64,000 nt of DNA from Isoetes taiwanensis. Its lineage: Eukaryota; Streptophyta; Lycopodiopsida; Isoetales; Isoetaceae. The translations under genes were made by a program, and so were the position numbers. The DNA is taken from the NCBI GenBank assembly GCA_021234155.1, contig JAJEKV010000047.1:5423071-5487070 (forward strand), in the 5' to 3' direction. Positions 21,320-31,399 of the stretch are shown here, one piece after another. How positions within the stretch are numbered: the first letter of the stretch is position 1; every line of letters starts with the position of its first letter. The notes beneath the pieces are model-generated. The model made no database searches, had not been told where the DNA came from, and saw only the letters and a list, made by a program, of their open reading frames with translations.

Positions 21320-21835
21320 AACTCCTCACTTTGGCCCACTCTACTGTTTGTCTTACTTGAAAAATCATAGATCATAGAATATACATACCCTTGGATTGTT
21401 TCGTTAGAATGCAGGGACTTGCTTTGAGAAAATGCAGGAACATAGAATAACATTTTTTAGGTCAGAATTCCTCCCTTGGGCCACTGTTTGTTGTTTGTCT
21501 TTGAAAAAATTTTGGGTGGAAAATCATAGATTATAGGGTATACATACCCTTTAATTGTTTCCTAGGCCAAAACATATATCATGTAATGACCACTTTGGGC
21601 CACTGTACTGTTTGTCTTGGAAATATTTACGTGAAAAAATCATATATCATAGAATATACATACCCTTGGATTATTTCATTAAAATGTAGGGACTTGCTTT
21701 GATAAAATGCAGGAACATAGAATGACATTTTCTAGGTCAAAATTCCTTACTTGGGCCACTGTCGATTGTTTGTCTTTGAAAATAGTTAGGTGGAAAATCA
21801 TAGATTATACGGTATACATACCCTTGGAGACCAGA
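21320..21835. repeat. ABAB higher-order tandem array
   Basis: Units start near 21334, 21476, 21593 and 21752 with TTGGGCCACTGT-like sequence and run through TTTGTCTT, AAAATCATA and ATACATACCCTT. Units 1 and 3 resemble each other more than units 2 and 4, and vice versa (A units carry the ATGCAGGGACTTGCTTTG segment). The dimer period is about 260-275 bp. Nothing is encoded. Confidence 0.75.
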
Positions 21836-22096
21836 ATAAATATCATGTAAATGTAATGATTTCGACCCACAACACAATTGCTAGGCAAGTTATGTGCAAC
21901 CCATGGTATATCCTAAACCACAACACGATATAACTTAAATAGCTATATATACATATACTTGCCATTTACACCAACATGGGAAAAACAAATCATGCCCCCT
22001 CTTAATAATGTGCCCAAAAAAACCTCCTTAGAGAAATATAGCTTTAACAAACTCAAAATAGAGAAATAAATATTGTATTTGAATTGAAGACCATTC

Positions 22097-23500
22097 ATGA
22101 AGAAGGAGGCTCGGGCTAAGGCTAAGGCCCCCTCAGCGTGGCTAGCCCGGCCGGAAGGGATTGACTGCTCAGACCACACAGGAACTCCTGCCTCGGCAGA
22201 GAACTGGAGCCACGTCAAAGTGGGCGTGGAGGCTAACAGTGCCCGCATTGAGGCTAACAGTGCCCGCCTGGCTGGCATGGCAGTGGAGATGGAGTCCTCG
22301 GCACCTCATGTGCTCAGAAGGCAACTGGTGGTCGAGAAGAATCGCATCACAGGCCTGGAGACCCGCAAACGGCACGTAGAAGATGGCCTTGGCCTGGCAC
22401 ACTTCGAACGGCAGCAGGCCAGGCAGGAGCTTGCTGACATGCGGGCCCGCCTAGACTCGGTGTTCATCACTCTGGACACCATGACACAGGAGAGGGAGCG
22501 GGCAATGCAGCTTCCAGGACCTTCGCGACCCACTCTGGGGACGTGGGCTATATTATGGTTATTTAAGAGCCTCGAGACGATGGTCACCGTGTCTCGGCTT
22601 CAGTCGGAGGTTGAGGAAGCCACCACCATGGCATGGGGCGCGCAAGCCGCTCTTCGCATGACGCATACGCCTTCGGTTCTTCTTGAGTACGATCGGGCAA
22701 AGAAGCCCCGCCGGGCGCCGTGTCTTTGGGGCTTCGAGCACGCCCTCGCTACTCAGAGCCTTGAGCTCCAGGGGTTGTGGGCAGCAATCCATAGACAGGG
22801 CCAGGGTCTCCCTACCGATGTTCATAGTCACCGGCGGCGGTCGCGAGGCGGGGAGATGGCCAAGCGGCGAGAGGCCCCCGCAAGAGCCGTGCTCCCGACT
22901 CCACAGGCCGCAGGACGGCAGCTCGCACCACTACCCCCCGAACCCCTAGTATGCACACGCCAGACAAAGAAGGCCGGCCCAGACCACGACCGCTGCTGCC
23001 CGCCTCAAGCCACCCCATGCCATCCCAGCCACAACCACCACCACCACCACCACCCCAACACAGGCCCCGGCCCTCGCCCACCTTTTGACCCACGCCGCAG
23101 AACTCCAAGAGCGCTTGACGAGGGGGGCAAGATCTTTGAAGGGGCGCCCTCAGACGTGGACCGGGACCTCACACCCCCGCGCAACAAAGAGGCACCTGGG
23201 CGGGGAGCTTGTCAGGTCGAGGCATCCGCCACCAAGGGGTGCCGCAGATTGGTTGGGCAGCATGCACATTTTCCGCCGACACCGCTGCTGCTGCGAGACC
23301 CGCCCCAATCGCATGAATCGAGCGTGGCCACCTTACGCCTCTCCTACCCACGGCCCCCCTTTCTCCTGCTCCTACTCCTGCTCCCTCACGACCCACCCTC
23401 CCTCGGCCACATCTTTGCCTCCGCTCCATCTACTTCTCACTTTCGACCTCTTCTTCCCGTCCTCCCCCATGACTCGAGTTGCGCATACCACTGCTGCTGA
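22097..23500 (+). CDS. LINE ORF1-like protein
   Basis: A 467-codon frame directly upstream of the endonuclease. Residues ~60-150 form a likely coiled coil (ARIEANSARLAGMAVEMES and later ERQQARQELADMRARL). The C-terminal half is basic and Pro/His-rich, with a run of seven His around residue 320, and ends in hydrophobic, Pro-rich sequence. ORF1 proteins of LINEs bind the element RNA and are often coiled coils; I see no RRM or CCHC knuckle, so the role rests on position. The last 150 codons may be an open frame by high GC alone. Confidence 0.5.
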   Translation: MKKEARAKAKAPSAWLARPEGIDCSDHTGTPASAENWSHVKVGVEANSARIEANSARLAGMAVEMESSAPHVLRRQLVVEKNRITGLETRKRHVEDGLGLAHFERQQARQELADMRARLDSVFITLDTMTQERERAMQLPGPSRPTLGTWAILWLFKSLETMVTVSRLQSEVEEATTMAWGAQAALRMTHTPSVLLEYDRAKKPRRAPCLWGFEHALATQSLELQGLWAAIHRQGQGLPTDVHSHRRRSRGGEMAKRREAPARAVLPTPQAAGRQLAPLPPEPLVCTRQTKKAGPDHDRCCPPQATPCHPSHNHHHHHHPNTGPGPRPPFDPRRRTPRALDEGGKIFEGAPSDVDRDLTPPRNKEAPGRGACQVEASATKGCRRLVGQHAHFPPTPLLLRDPPQSHESSVATLRLSYPRPPFLLLLLLLPHDPPSLGHIFASAPSTSHFRPLLPVLPHDSSCAYHCC

Positions 23501-23510
23501 TAAATAGGAA

Positions 23511-24380
23511 TTGTGCCTCTGGATGGTCTCATGGAATTGTCAAGGATTCCCTTGGCAGAAGGGGGACAGTCTCAACTCCGTGGCAACCGATATGGATCTC
23601 ATCTTTCTCATGGAGACATGGGAGCATGCCGGGCACATGCTACCTGATGTGCCGGGTTACCAACATTTCTCGGTCTTCGATACCTGTACAGGACAGAGGG
23701 GTTATGGTGGGGTTGCTTGCTATTACCGGACAACATTAGCACATTCGGTTACCCTCCAGAAGACAGACAGACACAACCGGTACTTGTGGATTCGTGTGCA
23801 TAATACCAGTGGCAACCCTCTTTTTCTGGCCGCCCCTCACGCAAAGAGCAGCTTCTATCGCAGTCACTCCGATGCGGATAGGATGGACCCTTATGTCGAT
23901 CTATATGATGACATACAGCAGCACAAGTAGTTGGGTAGGGTCGTCCTTCTTAGGGATTTCAATGCACGGACAGGAGTAGACCAGTCCATGAGACTTGACC
24001 CCCTCGCTGACGATGTCCTGCAGCTACGTCCCGCAGAGGCAACCTGGCCACGAGGATCGGATGACAGCCAGGTCACTCGCTTTGGCAGACAGTTGCTCCT
24101 GCTATGTGGTATTTTTGACTTGATAATTTGCAATGGCCTGTCATTGTGGCCCGATTCTCACAAGTCCACCTGCAGACAGGACAATCAGGGAGGAGGGTCT
24201 AGTGTGGTGGACTATGTGCTCGTAGTTGCGCAAGATATGCATCTCATCAGTCGTTTCTGGGTGGGCACCGACAGTCGGGATGAGGAGGTCGACTCGGATC
24301 ACCTCCCACTTTATTTGGACATGGCTTGGCAAGCCGCCAGAACTCCCACTATGCCAGCCTCCCGGGGGATTCACCTTTGA
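23511..24380 (+). pseudogene. LINE AP-endonuclease domain
   Basis: Motifs in order: VSWNCQGFPW (Asn of motif I), LIFLMETWEHAG (catalytic Glu), RGYGGVACYYR, then after a stop at 23930 LLRDFNARTG (normally GDFN; Gly to Arg), SSVVDYVLV and DSDHLPLYLDM (catalytic Asp-His). This endonuclease nicks the target for target-primed reverse transcription. One in-frame TAG separates the two halves, and a premature stop at 24378 cuts it from RT. Confidence 0.8.
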
Positions 24381-24585
24381 TCAGCGTATAACCCATGAGA
24401 GTTCAACGGAGGGGTGTTTTTTGGACCATTTGCGTACGTATACTTAGGGGTTAAGGGTGTTTTTAGGCACTGACTTGGAGCAATATCTATACACAGAGGG
24501 GTCAAATTGCCTTTTGAAATTGCGTATACACGGGGGGTTTTTTGCTACCCTCCGAACGCAGATGCCATACCCCCCTTATGTATAA

Positions 24586-26990
24586 GTGCATCCCCCGGGG
24601 CCAGCCTCTCGCCATCCTCAGTTGCGACTGGATTATGAGCAGGCAGAGGACTACGCCGAGATGCTCATGGATGCCCTGCCAACAATTCTGCGGACCCCCA
24701 CACTAGAGCAGCAGACAGACCAGTTGACTGAGCTATTACGGGATGCAGTGGACAGGTGCTTTGGCCTCCCCCTCCCGACGTCGCCGCTCAGGGACATCAA
24801 CATTTCTGCGTAACCAGTAGTTTGATGCGGAGTGTAAAGAACGCAAGCGCCAGCTCCGCCACATTCTGGATCCAGGTACCCGCTTGCAGGCCACCACACG
24901 CGATCGCGCCCATCCGGGAGGAGACAAAGGCGCTAGCATCCTTGCCGCATTAGGGGAGATGTTCTACCTGGCCGGACACTCATCCTCGAACCTTTTGGCG
25001 CAGAGTGCTCCAAAGGCCAGCCCAGCCTGCAGGGGACATCACACCCGGGCAGTGGAAACAGTACTTGAAGCAGCTCTATGACCCACCAGGGACGCGTACG
25101 CCCATACCCCCACAGGAGGGCCCCCCATTGGTTCTCGCGGAGGAGGATGTTGTGGAGGGCCTGCAACGGCTGGCTAATGGGAAGGCACCTGATCTCGATG
25201 GTATGCAGGCCAAGTTACTCAAATGGGCAGGGCAGCCGCCCTGTTCAACAGAGCATTGCAGGAAGGTTTCCCCCGACAATGGACCACAAGCAGGGTTGTC
25301 CGCATTCACAAGGCGGGCGACCCACACTGTCCGACCAATTACCGGACGATCATGGTCAGTTTAGTATTTGCCAAACTCTTGGCTGGCATTCTCGAGCAGG
25401 AGTTGACCCGGCCAGCGAGGCAAAGACATGTGCGAGCCCCTCACACAAGCAGTTTCTAGACCCCGCCACTCAACGATTGACCATATCTTTACACCGCGCG
25501 CACCGATTGAAGACAAAAAAACCATCGGGCGACTTGTATTGTTGTTTTGTGGACTTCGCGAAGGCTTTTGATATGGTCCCCCTGAAAAGCTATGGGCTAG
25601 ATCAAGGTCAATCACGGGCTGCCGCTGCCTGTGCAGAATGCCATATACAGGTTGTATGAGAGTTGTTTTGGCAGGATGCAGCCGACGGGCCAAGCATTCA
25701 GCCCTGGCTTACTGAGCATGGGGGGGGGGATGGCATACAGCTTTTGCACCAGGTCATCATCCGTCGGCATCTATGCGGGCGATGTTGACCTTCCGCCCAC
25801 ACCCCGAAGCTATGCGCCTCATCCGATGCCCTAGACGCGTTCCGCCAGGGCTGCATTACGCGTGAATCTGGCCAAGACCAGGGTGGTTCTCATATCCTCT
25901 TCACGCCATCCCACGCCTCCTGCACTCACATATCGGGGACAGCCTATGGAGGTCACGCCCACCTACAAGTACCTAGGGGTGGAGTTCCCCTCCTCGCTCT
26001 GTTGAGAGGCGTCCATCCGCTATGGGTGACAAAAAGGCCGGAAAGCGCTTTATGCCATGCGTAACAACGATCCCAAGCGAGCTCTATGATTGGGGCCATC
26101 AAATCACATCTGTTTTGGCCGGTCGAGCCCCGCCCTTTTTATGGTGGGGCCCGGGCCGCCTCTTTGGCGACACGGAATGACTTGGAGCAAAAGTGCATGA
26201 AGGCATTTTTGCCGGCACTTGGGTGAAACCTTCACCCCCTATCGATTCTCGGCTGCAGAAATCGATTCTTGCCGCTTCAAATGGCAGCCCTTGATAGACA
26301 CATCATCTATTTTTAGAAAGTGGTTAATATGGGTGATGCTCGGCTCCCGCACCTAACTTATGATGTGGCAATGGGCCCGCAAATGACTTCGTGGCCCGCT
26401 GGAGGGGTAAGAGAGATCGCTGGTTCGCCGATGGAATGTGCGGGGAGCCGCCAGATGCGTGCAAGGTGGGACACAGAGGGCGATCGTGACAGCCTGGCGG
26501 GAGTACCCGACGCTTTGCTTCCTTGCCAAGCTCTTGGACCCCGGCGCTCTAGAGCAGGTCAAAATGGCCCATTACACGGAGCACATCAACCCCGCGTTGG
26601 TCCGGGGCCCGCAGCTCTACCTGCGTTCCCAAATACCCCTCAAAAAGCCTGCACTCATTGCCTCCATTCGCCGCACAAAAGCACCATCTTTGCATCGAGA
26701 TGGGCGGTGGATTGGGGAGCCCCGCCAGACAAAGCTCTGTCGGTCTTTGCCAAACGGGTGCCATTGAGGATGAGTCTCACACTTTCCGAGTTGCCCAAAG
26801 ATTCGGTCCGATCCGGGCCGATATCGCCCCTTAGTGCGGCGAACTTGCCCCTACATTTGTTGATGAACATACCGCCGAAGACGTGCTCGGGGTCGTATAT
26901 TTCGGGAGGTACCGGATCTGCGAGCCCACCTTTTTGCCCCTCACCGGGCCGCCCGCTGATCGATCAGCACTACCGGGTACTGCATACATG
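24586..26990 (+). pseudogene. LINE reverse transcriptase and C-terminus, heavily frameshifted
   Basis: Pieces in different frames read EEDVVEGLQRLANGKAPDLD and LLKWAG (RT start), FPRQWTTSRVVRIHKAGDPH, NYRTIMVSLVFAKLLAGILE, DFAKAFDMV with the first catalytic Asp (25553-25575), and YAGDVDL near 25770 where Y-x-D-D is expected, so the catalytic pair is damaged. A later piece (around 25930-25990) reads YRGQPMEVTPTYKYLGVEF, the post-RT segment. The rest to 26990 is unassigned C-terminal sequence. Confidence 0.75.
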
Positions 26991-27035
26991 AGTGTATATA
27001 TTTGTGTGTTTTTGCATTTTGTATATTGGAACAGT

Positions 27036-27196
27036 TTGTCAGCAGGCTGATTGCTGCCACGGTTTTTCCCTCGAAAACCCTTCGGGGCGGGGGTTTTTTA
27101 ATCCGGGTAGTAATCCGCTTGCTGCGCCTTTGTATTGGGTCCCATAGACCGATTGGTCTCTGTGGACGATAAAAATACCTTCCTTCCTTCCTTCCA
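27036..27196 (+). other. LINE 3' UTR with two hairpins and (TTCC)n tail
   Basis: Hairpin 1: CGAAAACCC paired to GGGGTTTTT around TTCGGGGCG. Hairpin 2: GACC-gatt-GGTC inside CCCATAGACCGATTGGTCTC. Then CTGTGGACGATAAAAAT and four TTCC units. The same layout, with other tails, appears at 13385-13556, 30030-30115, 35060-35150, 35455-35525 and, reversed, 62305-62470. It probably forms the recognition structure for the element's own RT. Confidence 0.75.
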
Positions 27197-27554
27197 TTGT
27201 TTGAAATCAAACGAGTTGCAATTGGGTTCAGTGCAACTTAATAACCTACATAACAAAACTACTTTACATCCCAAACAAGTCATAAAATTGCCTACATAAG
27301 AACCACTGAATAAAATACATTACTCATTTGAAAAAAGCTACTCAATGCATACTTAAATGATGAAAAAAGTCCCCCTTCCTATATTTATACATCTCAAAGT
27401 GAGAGTCATAGGAACTCATAGGAACCTAGAAGAAGCAATAACTAGCTATACAAATGCAATGAAAGACAACATGATCTACAAATGCAAGAAAGCAAGTTCA
27501 ATTCCTACAATGGAACAGTATTTATGCTCGGCAATGCCGGGCACCTGTTACTAG

Positions 27555-27626
27555 TTTACATAATATTTGCCATGTTTCGTTAACCCATTCGCTGTGGACC
27601 ACTCCCCCGTGCTTGCTCCATATCAA
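27555..27626. repeat. Fragment of LTR element interior
   Basis: Matches 11283-11350 (TTTACATAATATTTGCC... GCTGTGGACCACTCCCCC) at about 95% by eye and ends where LINE sequence begins. Confidence 0.75.
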
Positions 27627-28074
27627 GTACGAAGTGTAATTTTATATGGATGTGAGGCATGTGGGCCAGGATTATCACAGGATATATGGAAAAGAGTTGA
27701 AAAGATACAAAAGAAGTTTTTCTTAACTGAATTGGGAGTTAAGATGCAGACACCATATCCTATGATGTTGGCAGAAGCAGGAATGATGACTTTGGAGGAG
27801 AGGCTCTCTATCGAACCTTAAAATACATGATCAAAGTAAACGAGATGGAGGCAGACAGGTTCCCCAAGTTGGCTATGATACAAAGCAGTATTAAGGGGTG
27901 GTACGCAGACATTGAGAAATGACTTAATAAATGTGATATGTGCTTAGACGAGATACCACCAGAGGCATCTGAGTTGCATAGTTGGATATTTGACCATGTA
28001 CAACAAAAGATATGTGATACGTTTGAAGAAATTGCAACAATGAAAAACCTCAGCTTACAACCAACACTGAGTTA

Positions 28075-28690
28075 AAGTATGAACAAAGTGAAATAAATTC
28101 AGTTAATCATAAGTATTCAATCAGCACTACGCTGAAACAACTTGATAAGAGCTCTCTTATCCACCCAACCGGGTTCAAGCATGCACAGGAAATCGTTATC
28201 CTACCACCAACAAGGATCTTCACTCCTAACAGCAGCAAGGCGGTACTGGCAAGGACTGTAGCTGGTAAAGCAGTAGTCTAGAGCAGAGAGGATGGCAGAT
28301 AACAGGGCTGGGCGGAGGTTTTAGTCATAAACAGAGATTAACAAGCTGGAGCGAATGCCCCAGTTCAGTATTTTTGCACAGATTTATAGAAATGGAAGGA
28401 CGACCTTTTTCTGGAATTGGGTTTCCAGAAATATCTTGAAAAGGCAAGGGAGGTCTGCAAATAGAGCTCGTCTGGCCGATCTTTTTTTTTCTGAGACGTG
28501 GATCATAGATGCAGGTTCAGATCGTTTCTGGAGGACAGATCATCGGCTTCTGTTATAAATAGTTCGTCCCCCGTTATCAGCCGTAATATAGACTTTGTTT
28601 AAGCCAATAATTTTCCTAAAGGTTCCCATATGCCCTTGCCATTAATTCCTTGCTGGCTTGAACCACTGCCCGAGCCGCTCTGTATCAATA
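28075..28690. mobile_element. Insertion in LINE copy 2, possibly a solo LTR
   Basis: This ~600-bp stretch separates two parts of the LINE C-terminus that are adjacent in the related copy at 33940-34260. It contains TTATAAATAG at about 28553 followed by a C-rich start-like region, as in LTR promoters. Borders and target duplication are not resolved, so the class is a guess. Confidence 0.35.
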
Positions 28691-28800
28691 TGGAAGGATC
28701 CGAAAACCAAGATGAGATACTATATGGAGGAAATCAATCCAAGGTTAACAGAAGCACCCCATCTATGCGAAAAGCTGTCATATTATAAGCGACATATCAC

Positions 28801-29019
28801 ATGCAGGATGAGAATGAGCTCTCACCATTTGGAGTAGAAGTAGAAAGATGGGAAAATATACCACATCATGAGCGCACATGTAAGGTTTGTGGGGCGGAAG
28901 ATATTGAAGATGAAGAGCACGTCATTTTGAAATGCCCAGCATACTCTAATTTGAGATGTAGGTACTCTATTTCTATTTACCAAGCAAGGATGTTAGTAAT
29001 TTACCTTGCAGATGTTTGA
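28801..29019 (+). pseudogene. LINE C-terminal Cys/His finger
   Basis: SPFGVEVERWENIPHHERTC, then CKVCG and DEEHVILKCPAYSNLR give C-x2-C-x(n)-H-x4-C. The same finger is seen at 34200 (broken), 35165-35240 and 19641 (minus). It is a conserved end of this LINE family and likely binds nucleic acid. Confidence 0.75.
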
Positions 29020-29102
29020 AAACAAGAGAGACATATATTAAAAATTATAAATATTTATTGGATGTATATGAGAGAGAAGAGATTGAGATAAGTGAGGCTC
29101 TG

Positions 29103-29980
29103 CAAGGTATTTTTTAACCTCCCTACATATCTGACGGGGCATAAAATATTGGCCACTACTTACCTTGGATAATATGCTGTGTAGTTTGGCCTGGCCCTTT
29201 TTTGAATCGTTACACCAAGAGGTTGTAACTTAAATGGCAAAATCATGGAACTAATTTTTTTCCAATATTTTGAATGGGCCACATCCATACATCTAACATG
29301 TGAAGATAATAGCCACATCAATAAGATGATGTCTAGTTTTTATGATGATCTATATAGTTGTCATAAATATACATGTTACGCTTCTCTAAGATCATTTGAA
29401 TGTATTAAATATGCTGAATGTAGGCAAAAGCACAAATGGATTTGGTAGGATGGATCTCACCGAAAACCATATTGCAAGTACTTAGCAAATGGAAATTAAC
29501 CTTGATTTGAGTTGGGATGATGAAGAGCATATTTGGTTGGACGATGAAGAACAAATTGGGGATGCAAATTGCAAAATTGAATCAAAATAAATTTGAATCA
29601 AAGAAAAGAGTATTTTATAAGAAATGCCTTTAGAAGTTTTGGGCTAAACTCGAAAAGCTTTTACCCCCTATGAGTGGCAAAATTATATCCCTATAGTTGG
29701 TCAATATAGAGTTTGGTCATAACCCTAGAAATATAAAATTATTCCAAAGTTTAAATGACCAGCACAACAAGTCTTGGAATGGCCACGCCATAGTGTGTTG
29801 AAGATTTGGCAAATATCAAATTGGCCACTCATGGAGTGAATTTAATAAATTGGTGCTTTGAACTGGCCATCACCTTTTGGTCATGGTGAGAATGCATCCT
29901 ACTCTGGTGGGGCCGACTATTTTATAAAATATGTGAATGTGTGGCCAACTGGCCCGCCGGGGCCACTAAAAAACACCATG
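29103..29980. mobile_element. hAT-like non-autonomous element, copy 2 (878 bp)
   Basis: Left end CAAGGTATTTTTTA, right end TAAAAAACACCATG. The flanking 8 bases AGGCTCTG are identical on both sides (29095-29102 and 29981-29988), and removing the element restores the LINE reading frame. The right ~220 bp match copy 1 at 8130-8367, including GGCCAACTGGCCCGCCGGGG. A plus-strand frame at 29245-29448 and the piece INLDLSWDDEEHIWLDDEE near 29500 may be eroded transposase C-terminus. Confidence 0.9.
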
Positions 29981-30029
29981 AGGCTCTGTCAGAGAGCACA
30001 CTAGAAACAAACGAAGGAGAATTGTAGGA

Positions 30030-30115
30030 GTATTTACATGTCTTCTAGACCTGATGGTCTCATAGACAATTAATAACATTTCATTTCATCTCTCTCCCTC
30101 CCTCCCTCCCTCCAC
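30030..30115 (+). other. LINE 3' hairpin with CT/CCCT tail
   Basis: CTAGACCTGATGGTCTCATAGAC forms the GACC/GGTC hairpin; then AATTAATAAC and (TC)n(CCCT)n at 30090-30113. Same family end as at 35060-35150. Confidence 0.7.
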
Positions 30116-30119
30116 ATAA

Positions 30120-31318
30120 CTTGATAGTCGCGAGTTCCTATTCGCGATCCTCTATCACTACTTTGCCTTCTTTCCAATATGCGCGTTGTCCATTTTGCCT
30201 GGCCTCCTTCAATTTCTAGATCTCCCCTTGCCTCATTGTCATTTGTGTTTCTGTTAAATCCTCATTTATCCATATCTTTTCTTCTTGTAGCTCAGCCCTT
30301 TTTTGCAAAACCTGGGATCTGTGTTCCCTGCTGGCAAATTTAACCACAATATTTCTCCCTTTTTTGGATGGCCAACCTACTCGAAATGCATCAACCATAC
30401 CAAGTTCCTGAATGTGGAGCTTCTCAGTCAAAATTCTTTGGGCCTCTTCCCTTGTATTTTCATGGTCCCTTTCCGATAGCCTTACAAACCTCATATTTAG
30501 TGCTTTTTGTTGTCGTCCTTGCTGTTCCAGGACATTGTCCATTCGATCACTTAATTTATTAATGAACTCAGCCATACTTCCGCCTTCTTCATCTCTCGTG
30601 TAGGCCTGTTGTATACTCCCTGTGCTTGCATTTTCCTTCATCTTTGCTATATCCTGTCTAATAGAAATGTTTTCTGCCCTTAAAGATTGAAGTGATTCAG
30701 TCATACCTTGCATAAGTTCAAGCATTTTTGCTTCCCTGATTGCAGCTTCTTTTTTGGAATATTCCATCATTTCCAATATCTTCATCATTAGATTGCGTGA
30801 GGCAGAGATTTCAGTTAGCATCTGATACAGGAAACCTTGTGTACTGTCAAAAACCATCCCTGGTGCAGCTTGTATTCCAAATGTAGCCAGTGGGCAAACC
30901 GCAGGGGCACCCCTGATGTCTGCCCCGTCGTCTGTGCCTTGCCAAATATTTGTTGAAAATCATGCTAAAACTGTGACATCCCAACAGATGGGCTTGCTAC
31001 GGCAACAGGGCTTCATGAAATCTTCATCTCTGTTTTCGATTCTGCAGCTTGTGGGCTTGCTTCCCCAGGATTATCCAGAAGGTCTGTATCAGACTGTCCG
31101 CATCAGAGGCATTATCCACTGTATTTTTTATTTCAATATTTCTGGCTCCTGTCGCCATAGCGATGGCAGCATCTTTTGCCTGCTTAATAGCAACTGCACC
31201 TGCTTTAGATGTCCCTACAGATCTGCCATTTGAGCCATCACCTACAATGCCAGCTTTAGACCCATTGATTTATTTAGGTTTCCCATCGCCCAAAACTAGC
31301 GCCCAAAACTAGAGAGAG
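30120..31318 (-). pseudogene. LINE ORF1 protein with coiled coil and RRM-like end
   Basis: The main frame (30857-30216) begins with a long coiled coil (MEYSKKEAAIREAKMLELM, SLQSLRAENISIRQDIAKM) and ends with VDAFRVGWPSKKGRNIVVKF and LQKRAELQEEKIWINEDLT, the RRM/CTD-like pattern of L1-type ORF1 proteins, which coat LINE RNA. The upstream part (31312-30900) reads MGNLNKSMGLKAGIVGDG and AIKQAKDAAIAMATGARN, with stops. It points opposite to the LINEs on both sides. Its 5' end touches the CT/CCCT-type microsatellite at 31311-31350. Confidence 0.7.
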
Positions 31319-31350
31319 AGAGGGGGGGAGGGGGGGAAGGGAGGGAGGAA
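31311..31350. repeat. (GA)n(GGGA)n microsatellite
   Basis: On the minus strand it is a CCCT/CT run directly before the ORF1 fragment. It is the inverted counterpart of the run at 30090-30113, so the ORF1 fragment is flanked by inverted microsatellites. Confidence 0.85.
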
Positions 31351-31399
31351 TATAAACTGCCTAGACATAACCAAGATAAAGTTCTTAGAAACTAAAAAT

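Larger units (their letters stand above)
22090..27196 (+). mobile_element. GC-rich LINE, near full length (copy 1)
   Basis: It carries an ORF1 (22097-23500), an AP-endonuclease (23511-24380), a broken RT region (24586-26990) and a 3' UTR (27036-27196) with two hairpins and a (TTCC)n tail. It is clearly richer in G+C than both flanks. ORF2 has many frameshifts and stops, so it is inactive. A clean target duplication was not found. Confidence 0.8.
27627..30115 (+). mobile_element. LINE copy 2 (5'-truncated), with nested insertions
   Basis: It starts in the RT thumb region (SVILYGCEACGPGLSQDIWK, KIQKKFFLTELGVKMQTPYP), continues to 28060 in two frames, resumes at about 28690 with INPRLTEAPHLCEKLSYY and the finger CKVCGAEDIEDEEHVILKC, and ends with EISEAL at 29095. 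A hAT-like element then interrupts it; coding resumes at 29981 with SESTLETNEGEL and stops. The 3' end has the GACCTGATGGTC hairpin (30046) and a CT/CCCT tail (30095-30113). Confidence 0.8.

Noticed and set aside
21320-21835. CRISPR array
   Set aside because: Plant nuclear setting, units of ~130 bp without short conserved repeats and unique spacers.
22097-23500. Many overlapping long frames on both strands in the GC-rich LINE, including a His-rich tract
   Set aside because: High GC lengthens chance frames. Only the plus-strand frame with a coiled coil directly upstream of the endonuclease was kept.
22070-27215. ATTGT(A)TTTGAA(AT) on both sides of the GC-rich LINE as a target duplication
   Set aside because: The match needs gaps and is too short to separate from chance in AT-rich sequence.
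28553-28562. TATA box of a host gene
   Set aside because: It lies in an insertion within a LINE and no coding start follows; an LTR promoter is likelier.
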